Origin: Hypoxylon rubiginosum
Lineage: Eukaryota; Ascomycota; Sordariomycetes; Xylariales; Hypoxylaceae
Assembly: GCA_902806565.1 (NCBI GenBank)
Contig: CADCXA010000030.1
Coordinates: 248,001 to 312,000, forward strand
DNA length: 64,000 nt
Direction: 5' to 3'
Position 1 is the first letter of the stretch. Every line of letters begins with the position of its first letter. Shown here piece after piece: positions 33,101-44,788 of the stretch. The translations under genes and the position numbers were made by a program. The notes under the pieces are model-generated. The model ran no database searches and was not told where the DNA came from. It saw only the letters and a program-made list of their open reading frames with translations.

Positions 33101-34260
33101 AGCGGTAAGAAAGCTAATACATAACTCCAGTTGCCCATTCTGCGCCGACAGCCCCCAGCGTCAACCAATGGTATCTTTTCAACGACTTCCATGTTAAGCC
33201 GATTCCTTCTCAGGAGGCGTTGACTTTCAACACATCTTGGAAAACACCTTCTGTCATTACATACCAAGTGAAAGCCGCCAACAACCAGCTTGATTCTAGC
33301 TGGAAACAGAATCTGGATTCTAGACTACTCTATCTCGACCTCCAGTGAGTCAAAAGTCTCTTCAACGATAATCATTTTGCTGATCACTTCTGCAGGGCCG
33401 ATCGTCCCGATAAAACGTACCGAACCCTAGACCGGCAGACCGAGCCGGCAGGTCCGCACACGATCGTTGCAGTAGATACGGAATTCGTAAAGATCTCGCA
33501 ACCGGAGGTAGAGATGCACTCGGACGGTGAATCGAAGATCATCCGGCCAACGGTGCATGCTTTAGCTAGAACTTCCCTTATCCGCGGCGGCGGCATGGAT
33601 GAGGGGCTTCCTTTTATTGACGACTATATCACTATCAAGGAGAAAGTTGTCGATTACCTAACCTCTTACTCCGGTATAACACCTGAAGATTTAGACATGA
33701 GCTTGGCGCAGCAAAGGGGCCATAACCTCGTACCGCTGAAGATCGCGTACAAGAAGATATGGATTCTTTTGAACCTAGGTTGCAAGTTTCTGGGTCACGG
33801 CTTGAAGCAGGACTTCCGGGTGATCAACATCCACGTCCCCAAGACGCAGGTCATCGACACGAGCGACCTTTTCTTCATCAAGGAGCGGCTCCGCAAGCTC
33901 AGCCTGCAATTCCTAGCGCACACCCTGCTGAAGGAAGACATACAGCAGAGCACGCACGACTCGATCGAGGACGCCAGGACGGCCCTCAAGCTGTACCGCC
34001 GGTACCAGGAGTTCGACGAGGCGGGCATCCTCGAGACCATGCTCCAGGAGATATACGCTAAGGGTGTGGCGTCCAACTTCAAGCCCCCGGCTAAGGGCGG
34101 CGCGGGCGGCGGCGGCGGCGGCGTCGTCCCCAGGACGGACACGCCGCCCGTGGACGGCGCCGTAGGGACCGGCCCTACTACACCGATTAGGAGACCGGGT
34201 GGTATCCTCGGGTCCATAACACCCGTTTCTACGCCGGGTAGAAGCCTAGGATCGAAGTAG
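30104..34260 (+). CDS. pan2: PAN2, catalytic subunit of the PAN2-PAN3 poly(A) deadenylase
   Basis: Twelve exons (30104-30124, 30272-30379, 30449-30624, 30682-30808, 30867-31459, 31511-31936, 31984-32234, 32291-32457, 32512-32616, 32671-33073, 33131-33344, 33396-34260) give 1151 residues, the usual PAN2 size, with no frame break. The order is an N-terminal WD40 propeller (start MDGDWDE-VARIPFPPPG), a linker that binds PAN3, an inactive ubiquitin-hydrolase-like domain with CxxC pairs, and a C-terminal DEDD 3'-5' exonuclease with AVDTEF near residue 890, GHGLKQDF, and HDSIEDAR near 1050. It shortens mRNA poly(A) tails in the cytoplasm. Intron 1 is GC-AG. Intron 7 must skip a TAG lying only five bases past the branch and use CGCAAG at 32290. 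The Gly/Pro-rich tail is poorly conserved. Confidence 0.95.
30125..30271 (+). other. GC-AG intron 1 of PAN2
   Basis: The donor is GAG|GCAAGC and the acceptor CAATAG|GTT. The join of the 7-codon exon MDGDWDE to VARIPFPPPG matches the conserved PAN2 N-terminus. At 147 nt it is more than twice as long as the other ten introns of the gene, and it contains a near-duplicate CCTTT(A/G)CACTCGAGA. Confidence 0.8.
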
Positions 34261-35202
34261 ACGGAGCATGCATCAACGGATGCTGTGACTTTAAAGGGGG
34301 GTTGAAAAGTTGAAGTGGCGAGAGCAGATTATTACTAAACAGCGGAGTTGCTTGTAGCTCGTCACAACTCGCAACCCCCTACTTACAATCCACGCACAAG
34401 ATGAAACTATGACAGCAGATATATGGGATGAAAGGGCGAATCATTTCTGTATTCATTATAGACAGCATGATTAAGTTCAGCCCCTCCATTACATATATAT
34501 CGGGTAGGCAGAAGATACAAGGGGTAGAAATAGATGAAATTACGTCCAGGAATTAATTGCTCGCGTCAATATATGTTATGTGACAATTACGTGTTCAGCG
34601 ACTCGTAGTTGCCCGTAACTGAAGATCTAGACACCCAACGCTTATTATCGTGAGATATGCTTGTCTCAACCAAATTTTGGAATTGGACACGAAAGACGCC
34701 TCGCCAGATGGTGCTTCATCCAAGCCTAGCTATCTACACGTTATGTACGCCAACCAAAGACTACGACCATATTATCCTAGAAGAACTAGAGGCTGACTCT
34801 GGGCTCAATATGATACCTACCTAGAGCTCATCCAAGTTTATGTTCTTTTCTTTATGCTATCCATGTTAGGGATTTCTTTTTATCTTGTCCTTCGTCTCAA
34901 GTGTCCCTGATTGGATCTATTCTTGTGCACAACATTTATAGACGATGCTATTCCGTTTGTACAATTCTCTTTTTTTATCATACAGATAACTACTACACTT
35001 GACAGCCACCTCTTTAAGGGCAGTCTGCCCATAAGTCGGCCCGGAATACCGTAGCCCATAAACTTAGGTAGCCATAGCAAACCACCGACTGCTTCGTCGT
35101 CTTGAATCTTTCTTTCTCCCACGCTATTCTGTCTTCCCTTTCGCATCACCTCCGTCTTCCACTTCCTACCTACCTAACCTACCTAATTTTCCCCTCTTTA
35201 CC
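34261..35202. other. Intergenic region between convergent PAN2 and uS7m genes
   Basis: About 940 bases of 3' flanks. Pyrimidine-rich sequence with ACCTACCTAACCTACC near 35165. No coding frame is supported. Confidence 0.5.
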
Positions 35203-36317
35203 CTACCGCTTCCGGCCTACGGCGCTAGGATGCGACAGGTTGGCGCGTGCGGCGGTGCCGACCTTGTGGACCTGGGCCCTGCGGTCCCAAACTCCCGAGC
35301 GGCCCTCGACGACGGCGACGACCTCCTGGGCGAAGCGGGCGGCGAACTGGGCGCGGCCGGAGCCCGCGGCGCGCTTGCGGCGGACGGCGTCGAGGATCCA
35401 GGTGACGGCGACGCGGCGGCGGGCGCGCGCGGCCATGGGCTCGGGCAGCTCGAGGGCGGCGCCGCCTCCGGCCGCGCCCTTGAGGGCCCGGATCCGGACC
35501 AGGGGCGCGACCGAGTCGATGGCGAGCGTCAGGTACAGGAGCGGGTTCAGCGGTAGCTGCGCGGCCGGCGGGGAGCCCGGGAGGAGCGGGCGCAGGGGGG
35601 AGACCTTGGGGGCTGGGGTCGTGCGCAGGTAGTGCAGGATTAGGCTCATGTTCTAGAGGTAGGGGGCGTGTGTTAGCTTGCTGTTTATTCTCTACTCTTT
35701 CTATTCGTCCTGATAGATACTCTCTTCTCTTGCTCGAGTAGATTATTTGAATAAAATGAATAGTTTCAATTTTAAATTTAAGAAAATAATGAATATGGGG
35801 CCGTCGAACATACCCTCTGCGCCTTGCTGAGCTTGCCGTCCTTCATCAGCAGCTTCGTGACCTGGTCGACTACGGGGTGGTAGCGGTCCTGCAGCTGCTG
35901 GCCCCGGCCGGGGCGCTCGGGCATGTCGAACAGCAGGCCGCTGTCGCCGTCGCCGTACAGGTCCTGGCCCGCGGCCGCCTTCTCGAGGGCGGCGAGCGCC
36001 TCGGCGTTGAGGAAGTTGGGCGCGAACACCTCGGGCGCCTTCATGTCCCGCTGCGTCCCCGCCTCCGCGGTTCCCTCTGGTGTTTTAGATAGCTGCTCCG
36101 ATGATGGTGGCGGTGGTGGCGGCGGCGGTTGTTGTTGTCTTGAGGTTATGTCGTCAGAGAGCCCCCGCCTCGGTATTATTAAGAATGGTGATGCATGTTG
36201 TTGCGTCGGTCTTCGTTCCGTACGGGCAGCTCGTAGTGCGGAAGTAGCTGGTCGTCGCGTCCGTACGCTGAGATTGCGTACGACGGAAGCGCCCCAGGGG
36301 GTCAACTTGCAAGACAT
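35203..36317 (-). CDS. rsm7: Mitochondrial small-subunit ribosomal protein uS7m
   Basis: Two exons, 36317-35814 and 35652-35203, give 317 residues; the 161-nt intron (GTATGT...CTCTAG) joins KAQR to NMSLIL. The first 40 residues are rich in Arg and Ser/Thr (mitochondrial presequence), followed by a Gln/Pro-rich linker. The uS7 domain begins about residue 145 with VVDQVTKLLMKDGKLSKAQ and shows the family pattern NPLLYLTLAIDSVAPLV, then RARRRVAVTWILDA and FAARFAQEVVAV. uS7 binds the 3' major domain of the small-subunit rRNA at the mRNA exit side. Exon 2 is strongly GC-rich, giving long spurious frames on the other strand. An upstream in-frame ATG at 36368 is possible, but the protein from 36317 already starts with a good presequence. 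Confidence 0.9.
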
Positions 36318-37547
36318 TTCGACGATCCGACTCGGCTCATCGACTGTAAGTATCGTTCGGGGTCTCAATGGCTCGTCCGCATTCCTAATCGGACGTTCGC
36401 TGGGCTGATTTGCTGTCTGGTTGCTTCGGCAAAAAATGTTATCTGATAGATAATTCGGCGGTATTTAGCCACTGTTAATCCGAGGTGTTGACTTCAACTG
36501 GGGACCGGGTGGGGCATGGGTGGGGCATGGGTTAAGCCATAAACATTACATAATCGTCATCATTATCATCAGCCACTTATATTCCAAGCCACACTCTATA
36601 GCTTCACCCCCTTATCGAAATCGAATTCCTGTCTCACTCGAAAAAGATCGTCGTTCTGACAATCTCGCGTGTCCCACCAGTTTGGTTTTTCTGGTTATCT
36701 CCTTTGTATTTTTGTTTTTTCCTTACTAATAGTATTATTTGTTTTCTTTCTTTCTACGTAGCTAGTGGTCAAATATTCGTCCCAAATCTAGGCATATGGA
36801 ACTATTTGATAGTCTCCAGTCTCCCCCCTATTACCCTCACCTGCTTCCCCATTCAGTTGCCCCCAATCCTCCCCCACGCGGGTGATGGGCGGGCGGATTG
36901 CAACAGGACTTACATATTAATAGTGTATATGTACGAAGTCATTCAACCCCACCTTATCCACCTGAGTTGGACTGTATTTGTATATACCTACTGCGACCTG
37001 AGAAAAAAAATCCCGAATCCTTAACCCCTAACCCCTATAATCCCGCGTCAGCTATGATAGCATCATACGTTGTGGGCTTCATCTTTTCGGTTCTCGTTGG
37101 TCGTCGTAAGAAGTAGTCGTCGATGTCTGACGAGAGAAAAGTCTTCAAGGTCCCAAGGGAGCTGGGACATACTACTATAAGACATTTCGTGCGGACGCAA
37201 ACACTGCGCTGCGCCGCCTCGGCACACCTCCGAAAGAAAAAAAAGAGCTCTTCCACTTTCTTGTCTCGTCTCACGCATCCTTCGGATACCACCTGTCGGC
37301 AGCGCTAGTCATGCGACTACATCACCTGAAGTTGCGGCAGCCACAGTTGACAGCTCCCGCCCTGTAAGCCGGGTAGCTCACCGGTCCACCCATCTAGGCA
37401 GGTAAGGCTTTCGATGAGGCTAACATCGAGAGGGTGGAAGAGGCCCGGCCCAGATCTGCGATGGCGTAATCTATGCGCGCACACCTGACCTGGCTTGAAA
37501 CCGGAGGGTCGTAGCGTCCCTTTTTATTCCTTTTCCCAATCGTCAGT

Positions 37548-37653
37548 TTATAAGCCGATGATGGGGATGTGGTCGTTGTCACTCTGCAGCCAAACCTCGT
37601 CGTCCCACGGTGCGTTCATACCAACGTAATCCTTCCCGGCACCGGCGTGGCAG
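37548..37653 (-). CDS. Possible terminal coding exon, unknown product
   Basis: On the minus strand this stretch reads CHAGAGKDYVGMNAPWDD followed by EVWLQSDNDHIPIIGL and a stop. Its codons nearly all end in C or G (GAC AAC GAC CAC ATC CCC ATC ATC GGC), as in the verified genes nearby. A good intron precedes it (37713-37654: GTAAGC donor, CTAACT branch, CTCAG acceptor). However, in the matching phase the upstream exon has no ATG before a stop, so a complete gene model could not be built. It could be a small gene with an unseen first exon, a relic, or chance. I do not recognise the family. Confidence 0.3.
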
Positions 37654-38493
37654 CTGAGGTAGAGGTATTATATACTAGCGCGTCGATTTAGTTAGGTAGG
37701 AGATATAGCTTACGGTTTCGTCCCTGGCTGGCGTCGTATTGCGTATTTTGTATCAGACGAATTTCAGGAGTGCATGCATACGCATACTACAGTAAGCAGG
37801 AACCGCCAACGCAAAGAAGGACAAGGGGGGAAAAAAGAATCCTCCTTCGGAAAGTTTCGAGAAGTAAAGCATCACGTCATATCTTGTAATCATATCTTAG
37901 AATCATATCTTGGAAGCTAAAAGAATTCTAGTATTTTCGTAGTAGTGTCTATCCGATTGTGTATGAAGAGGAAAAGAAGAAGAAAAAGAGGAAAGAAAAT
38001 ACAAAAACACACAAGGTGGGAATTAGGAGATCGACATAATTCATTATTCCTCCGTCAAGTGACCGCAATCCTTACTCCGTCCCGATGTCCTTTTCCCAGC
38101 CGAGAATGTTGCTTTTCGGGTTCTCGTCCCCCCTCACCGTCTGTACCGGGCATGATTAACCACATGCTCCCTACCAATCTCAGCCCAACAAAATCTGTCT
38201 TAGCATGGGGTGAACAGGTGTGACGAAAATCGATCGAGCCACGTGCTTATCGAGATTACTTTCCGAGAGCATTGCTTTTTTCTCATTTTTTTCTTTTCTC
38301 CATCCGTGCTTGTGAGATCCGATTCAACAAATGCCGCCGTAGTATGTAGTAGAATTGTTGGAAGAGAAAAAAAAAGAATTCGCAAAATAGAAGGTAGTAG
38401 TAAAAAGAAGAAGAAAGCCTGTTCCGTCTCGCGACATGTTTCTGAGAAATGATAGAAAAAAAGGAAAGAAATAAAATAAAATGGTCAAGTAGC

Positions 38494-38515
38494 AACACAC
38501 ACACACACACACACA
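38494..38515. repeat. CA dinucleotide microsatellite
   Basis: An uninterrupted ACACAC run of about 22 bases in non-coding sequence. Confidence 0.95.
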
Positions 38516-39048
38516 AAGTTCCTGCGCCTGGTTCCCTCGCTTACCCCTGCTTTTCGAGTTCCTTTCCCGGTGATGATCCCCCAATGTAGTGATAAAAATG
38601 TTCCCTCGCTAACCTGAAAATGCGCGTGGCAGGCCGGAAAGCAACCCAAAGCTGTATCCATCGGAAACCAATCAATCAAGTAGGAACATGCGCCGAGTCC
38701 ATAGATGCTGATGTAATTACTCTGTTTCTGTTTCTCTCTCTCCTTTTTTTTTCGTCGTCTCCTTTTTGCCGTGGGGCTACCAGTTCCTTTCCCAAACTCC
38801 GATTTGCTGGTATGGTACAGAACAGGAAGTTCAAGTGTAAAGCGAAGCGAAGAGAAGTGGTCGCGAGAGACCGTCGTCGGAGGGAATAGGGGCTGCGAAA
38901 GGTGAAAATCAACCCGCGCCAATAGGGAAGGAGGTTGTAACAAGAGTCGCGCATGGCAGTTGGGGGAAGAGAAAAAAAAAACACACCACATCGCAGCAGT
39001 AGAAGAGGCGCGTGGATGGTTGGATGTTCTGGAAGGGAAGTGGTTCGT

Positions 39049-39428
39049 CTAGTTTGTCTTCACACTCGTGTTGCTTGCGAGCCAGTTGAGAGCCGCCTCG
39101 GCGGCGTCCTCCTTGGCGTTGGTGATGTTTCTGCCGTCGTACCAGTAGCGCGCATCGATCCGTCTCCCGTATACGTTGACTACACTAGACCATGCGGTGC
39201 GGCCACCTGAACGTCCAGGGTGAGCTGGTTAGTTACCTACTTCCAGGGCTATGGACGAAGCCAAGAAGCTCACCTCGTCTGTCAGAGACAATTTGGTAAT
39301 GAGGTGCCTGGATCTGATTCTGGCGGCAGACATCTGGTATTGTATATTAGTCACGTTCCTACGAGGCCTATCGGGAACTTTGCGTTCGTACCTGACAGCC
39401 GGTCCTGCCAAGGCGTGTTCGACGACAT
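39049..39428 (-). CDS. Small double-stranded-RNA-binding-domain protein
   Basis: Three short exons (39428-39392, 39333-39274, 39206-39049) encode 84 residues. Introns of 58 and 67 nt have GTACGA/GTGAGC donors, GACTAAT and AACTAAC branches, and CAG acceptors. The protein is almost entirely one dsRBD: helix 1 WQDRLSDVCRQNQ, the APHYQIVSD strand, GGRTAWSSVVNVYGRRI, and helix 2 NAKEDAAEAALNWLAS. The usual KK before the AK of helix 2, which contacts RNA phosphates, is missing (NITNAKED), so RNA affinity may be weak or the domain may act in protein-protein contact. A second in-frame acceptor in intron 2 (18 nt upstream) lies too close to the branch. No other domain is attached. The role is unknown; RNA silencing or ribosome-related functions are possible. 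Confidence 0.82.
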
Positions 39429-40504
39429 GATGACGGATGAATTCTGTGTATGGGAATATAAGAAGCTAATATTTCGATTCGTTTAATAGCTATTCTGGGG
39501 GGAGATGACGTGCGATGAGCTATAGGTTGTGGTTTGTGTAATATAAAAGCAAGACTAAGCCGGCTCACAGAGGCGAAGGTGGGCTACGGAGTGCCTTATA
39601 TATATTCACAGCAGACTCGTTTTCATTGCTTCTCTCGATTAGGAAGGGAGAGACACACGGCCGGCAGCGTGGACGAAGAGATACTATCTACATACACGCG
39701 TAGGCATGAGTGGAAGGGCAAGTCAAAGCAAGAACCGCGACCAGGACGTTTGGATGGATGAGGCGACGGGTGATGTGGCAGGAAAGGATTAGTTAGTGGC
39801 TCATTAGCTGTTTGCGCAACGATGCAATACGGCTGTGAAAGGGAGGGAAATTATTCGGCATAGAACGCGGCATGGTGCATCGTGTATGTGTACGTGGTGG
39901 GCGGACGACAGGTCTAGGTCTAGTGCCGGGAGAGGGCGTGAGAGTGACAGATGAGGAGGATGAAGTAGGAAATCGAAATGACAGTTCTCATGCCGTTATG
40001 AGTGTTATGAGTTACAATTGAGCGTACTCATTCCTTTTTCATCAAACTCACTGCTTACTAGGGTCAGCGGGCCCAGATGGGAAACCTAGGAAAGCAAACA
40101 TATCGAGGTGGGTTGATAGATTGCTTCTTTTTTTTTTTTCCTTTTCCTTTTGGGCCCCCTTTTTTCCTTCTGAATCATCATCACCACATCCCTCCTCTAC
40201 ACCTCCCGGTATGAGAAAAGGTACCTTCGGGGTAGGTAGATGTAGCTGAGTACCGTGCTCGCGTTTGTTCGGGTTACATCGATAATAATTCCCCGTATCG
40301 GAGAGCCAATAAGTTAGGGAAAAGACGGGAAAAAAGACGAAGGTGAGTGGACGACGATGTAATAAACATCCAATGACCCACCCGGTGCCGTAGTTGAGAA
40401 AAGGTAGGAATGGTGAAGCTATTGATAAAAAAGACGGGTGTATGTGCATATAATACATGCAAAGCGCATGCGGGCTGATGATAGCCATGTATGTACCTAC
40501 ATGC

Positions 40505-40528
40505 ATTGCTCCATTGCTCCATTGCTCC
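40505..40528. repeat. Octamer tandem repeat (ATTGCTCC)3
   Basis: Three exact ATTGCTCC units, non-coding context. Confidence 0.95.
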
Positions 40529-40599
40529 ATACATGTATGTACCTGAAAAGCAGAATTTGAAACGATGCAGACGTAAAAAGAAAATGGAAAAGATACCGT

Positions 40600-40648
40600 G
40601 CCAATGCCAATGCCATCGCAAGCCCAAGCCCAATCCCAATCCCAATCC
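40600..40648. repeat. Hexamer-like imperfect repeat (CCAATG / CCCAAG / CCCAAT)
   Basis: Successive 6-base units drift from GCCAAT through CCCAAG to CCCAAT. This produces a spurious Asp-Trp or Gly-Ile periodic peptide on the minus strand. Confidence 0.9.
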
Positions 40649-43600
40649 GGGGCGGGGCATGCGCGAGTGCAGCTCTGTGACAGCTTTCGTATGCCGTATG
40701 CGAGCTTCTCGCGAACATGCGAGCAATAAGCGCATCGAAGATGGCTGATGCGTTGCTGTTGCGTTGCTGTCAAACTCGACCTTGACGTAGTGACCAAATG
40801 TCCTACCCATCCTTCCCCAGTTCGGAAGTATCCTGCTGGATGAAGTCGCACTGCTCTACCGTAGAGAATCGAGGCATGCGGAGTAGGTAGGACTCCCATT
40901 ACGCGGCTTGGTATGACAACCAAGCGACCAGTGGCTGACTGGCTTCTTAATGAGCTGTCTATATGTCTAAGCCCGAGACCTAGGAAAGGACAGGACAGGA
41001 TAGAAGGAGGTAGACAACGAGGTAAACAGCCTGCCTAAAGCGCCCTGCCCTGGGGCCACGCATAGTAAAGGAGAGAGGGGGGGGGGGGAGAAATCGAAAA
41101 AAGACGAAAAGTACCTAAAGCTATTGGAAAGGCGAGGCGTGGGTGGTTTTGATTATTGCGTGACCCTTTCAGACCCAGCAACGTGGTTGAGCCGCGCCAC
41201 GACGGGTTGCTGCCGCCCCTGTGGTCGCCTGGATGCCGTGTTCAATAAAAAAATCCCCGAGTCTCGCGGCGTACATGTACCATTGGGGGGGATACAGCCG
41301 ACTCAACGTCCAAATCCATCCGTATGCAGTCCGAGGCCGACTGCATTCCCATGGGACGTACCAATGTATGATTAAGCAGGGGAAAGAAAACGTGCTCTTA
41401 TTAGGCATGTGCTTTTTTCTGCCCGATTCAATGCTTTAGCGTTCTGACGTAACAATGATAACCATAGAACGGTCCCTGTTCTCGATTGCTGCCTTGTTTG
41501 GTGTTTGCTTATTCTCCGACAGGGTCTCCGACAGGGTAGCCCGTCAGGGACCCGCGACAAATTTCGACCCAATTGATCGGATCCCACGCCCGTGATTGGA
41601 CGGGCCAGACACAGCCATGCGGTATCATCGACGAAACGGCAGGTAGCATAAAAATTGGCGATATATGCATTTCCTCGTTTGAGAAGTCCAACTTGGGAAG
41701 AAAGGGAGAATTGAACCCTCAGGAGATAGTGCATTTCTCCAACGTCGTCACTGTCCTGTCAGCCTGTTAGGCTGTAGTATTCGGTAACTACCTAGGTACC
41801 TAGTTGGGCATGAACTGAGCTGGATGATGCATCATGTCGTTGGCCTTATTATGGTCTCGTCGGCCTTGTCTTAGGGTCCGTACCTAAACTCCAACCGTGC
41901 GTATAGGATATAAGCCAAAGCGAGGTCGAGAACACCTGGATTCTTAGGTTACCTACATCCCAGATGTTGCTTTCCCGTGCTACAGAACCTGAAAGCCGAG
42001 AGTCATCGGCTTTTAGTTGACCCCTTATCGGTCAAGTACCTAACATGAAAAATGGCTTCAAAACCTGTACTTCTATAATGATTAAGTGGAAATATAGCAT
42101 TCCCGTATTCCCGTCGAGAGCGAACTGAGTAAAGATTTGTCGTATTAATGTGACAAGATTCCGAGATAAATGCTCTAGCACACATTGATGAATTCTGCTT
42201 GTTCCAAGGTTTCTAGTCGTCTTAAAGTTAACAACGAATCTCCAATGGGAGGTTCCTCGATAAGTATTGATTTGACAAGACGATATGCCTCACCCATGAA
42301 TTTATACAGGCGAAGTAGACGTGGGAGGCGCGCTGCTAACACTCCCCCCCCGATAGCAAAGACATAATTAATCATGCATGATATTATCATTAATAGAGGG
42401 CAAACGCTGGCTTGAAAACCCTTGTCATTTTCCACACATGTCAGCCCTGCGGAGTTATGCTGCGAAACACAGGTTTTGTTATACAAGCAACAGTAGGTAT
42501 TTGACTGGCGGTTCATACACAAATCGGATATCGCAAGATGTAGGCTACAGGTGTAACTTATGATAATCGATAATTCCGCCACCATGGATCGCAAAGCAAC
42601 GTGGAACGGTGAGATGCCAAGACGGATGTAGCGGCCCTGTCTAGGTATACTTGATATAGGTCAAGAAAGGTGAGGTCCCAGGTCATGAATGATTTGGCTG
42701 AAAATTATTGCAAGGACTGGAAGGAGTAAAGACCATGTCTCATGCGCTCGGTGGCAAACGAGGGTAGAATACCCTTGCGAGGATCTAGATGCTTAATTTT
42801 TCTCTTCATCGTTGTTGAGTGAAGTATATCTAGATTTCTGCAGGGAGTTCGGAGGGTTGGAGAAACATCGTCCTTAAATTTGTATAGGCAACCGACCTTC
42901 AAAAATTCAGCTATGGACAAATGCATAGCGGTATGCCTTCAGCGACCCGTAGTCCCCCAAAGCCCGCCATGTCCAAATGCCGAAGTAAATGGTCGGTTGA
43001 AATCGTGCAGGTATGGTGTTGAAATAGATAGCTGTGTTGTCTCATAGGCAATAAGCAAAACCGACCGGATACAGCTACCTTTCTCCCTTTCCGTAATACG
43101 TAGAAGAGCTATCTAGTAAGGTAAGACAGCAAATACCTTAGCTGCTTAGGTACCTTAGTAGGCCAGCAGGGATAAGAATCGTAGTGCTGATATGTCCCAC
43201 GGAAAGTTCGATAGGTGAGGCAAGACATTTCGATCTTCGGCGCTAAGGGATCAGCGTAACTACCTACCTATGTACATGCGAGGCTCTACTCTGTCTTGTA
43301 GTGCGAGCTAGGCCTATAATGGAAACGACCACAACAGCTGAACAGCGAACTTTTTGCATGGGAGGTGGCTGGGTGGCTAGTTGTTAAGGGCCAGGTTGAG
43401 TCATCTCGTGTCATCCCCTGGATTCTGCTGTCGAAGTCGATAGAAATGCAGAACCCATCAACAATTTACACGGGGGATAGGAGAGACAAGGCTTGGTAGG
43501 CCTAAGGCCTGGGGCAACCTACTCGCTCCCGTGGCTCTGTCGGGACTTTGCATCGAGCGATCCGGCACAGTTGCCGTTGGATATGGACAGTAACTCCAAA

Positions 43601-44595
43601 AGCATTCTGATTTAGACTGTGCTGACGGACTCATCCCGTCCGTTCGGGAAGGACAACCAACGTCTGATATAGGCAGGGAGGGAGTAGGGCATCAGTCGTT
43701 CACCGGAAATTTCGAAAGTGTCATATCGGTGGGACAAATAGTGTAGTGACACGACATGGAAAGGAGGAATTCCCGTTGCCACCCGCTGTCCGGGTAATAA
43801 CCCGCCGCTCCTGTATTTCAAGATGGACGAGAGGTGACGAGTGAAGAATGACGAGTCGAATCTGTTCCTAGATCGTAGCCCTAGATCAAGGCATCGCAAG
43901 GCGCATGACCTGGGAGGGAAACATGGCTAAGGTAGGGGGGCCTTCAGGTACGATCGATATTGATAGTAGCAATTGAATAATGATTACTGAATCTAGGGGA
44001 ATGACAGTTGTAACAATAACAGTTTTTAAGCTTCTTATATTATAGCTCAATAGCTCATAGAAAGCTCCTATAGTCTCAAACTGCGGTTTCTAAGACTATA
44101 ATTCGAACAAGACTTTTCCAAAGTTTAGTTTCTAACGTTGAAATTGAACATTACCTACATGTAGGTAAAGCTTTCGATGTGACCGCAATTGGTCCCTTTA
44201 GGTACATGTAGATAGCGCCTAGCAGCCCTACAGTATTAGGGATGGCCCTCAAGATACCCCCGGGCCCTGCTCCCCTGTTCCCCCTGTTCATTCTCCACAG
44301 CCAAGCTCGGGCACAGATAACCCCGGATTCCGTACCCCTTGCACGTGCCTTCAACGTGTCCCTACGCATGTACCTACCTAGGTACCTTTACGGGGGCGTG
44401 GGTGTCTTCAACCAGGAGGTAGTACCCCAAAAACAGCACCCAAGCTACGGCGTCAACTGGCCTGTGACAGGACGGAATTCCGGTTGAGGTCAACTGATCT
44501 CACCTTCATGCCTCTAACGCCGAAAGTGGACCTCCAAGAACGTCTACCTCGGCATCTCGAATCATTCATCACTCTCATAAGGACTTGTAATAAGT

Positions 44596-44622
44596 CGCTC
44601 TACCGCTCTACCGCTCTACCGC
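44596..44622. repeat. Octamer tandem repeat (CGCTCTAC)3
   Basis: Three exact CGCTCTAC units plus CGC, about 170 nt upstream of the nitronate monooxygenase ATG, possibly within its promoter or leader. Confidence 0.95.
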
Positions 44623-44788
44623 AGCTCCGACAACCAACCTCAGTTTAAAATATTCACGTTCTGTCCCTTTCTTATTTTTAGTAGTCGTATATTATCATAA
44701 GTTTGTCTCGTATCTGAGACCTTTTTGTCATTCGACCGTCAGATATCCCCAAGGTGATCGACGTAAGGCCACCAGTCGAATTGCAAGG

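Larger units (their letters stand above)
36318..39048. other. Gene-poor 2.7-kb region between uS7m and the dsRBD gene
   Basis: Mostly low-complexity, pyrimidine-rich or A-rich sequence with a CA microsatellite (38494-38515). Several frames of 100-170 codons on either strand (for example 38485-38991 minus) are runs of Ser/Phe/Lys from simple sequence and are not supported. One segment with coding-like codon use (37548-37653 minus) is listed separately. Confidence 0.5.
39429..44788. other. 5.3-kb gene-poor region
   Basis: No gene could be supported. Simple repeats occur at 40505-40528, 40600-40648 and 44596-44622, and copies of the dispersed ACCTAGGT/TAGGTAGG word near 41793, 43145, 43262, 44155 and 44374. 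The longest frame (40048-40923 minus, 291 codons) is open in two frames at once, is built on simple repeats and shows no motif. Minus-strand frames between 42175 and 42930 look slightly protein-like but are broken and unassigned. Confidence 0.5.

Noticed and set aside
35102..35632. 176-residue plus-strand frame across the uS7m gene
   Set aside because: It is antisense to a verified ribosomal-protein exon and is explained by high GC content.
35653..35813. Stwintron in the 161-nt uS7m intron
   Set aside because: The [D1] reading would give a stop codon after the join; the simple intron is in frame.
37018..37040. CCTTAACCCCTAACCCC resembling telomere repeat
   Set aside because: Only two imperfect units; treated as chance.
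38485..38991. 168-residue minus-strand frame
   Set aside because: The sequence is simple-repeat derived (Cys-Val runs from the CA microsatellite, Lys/Arg runs) with no sign of selection for protein.
40048..40923. 291-residue frame on the minus strand
   Set aside because: It overlaps another long frame in a second phase, runs through tandem repeats and lacks codon bias or any known motif.
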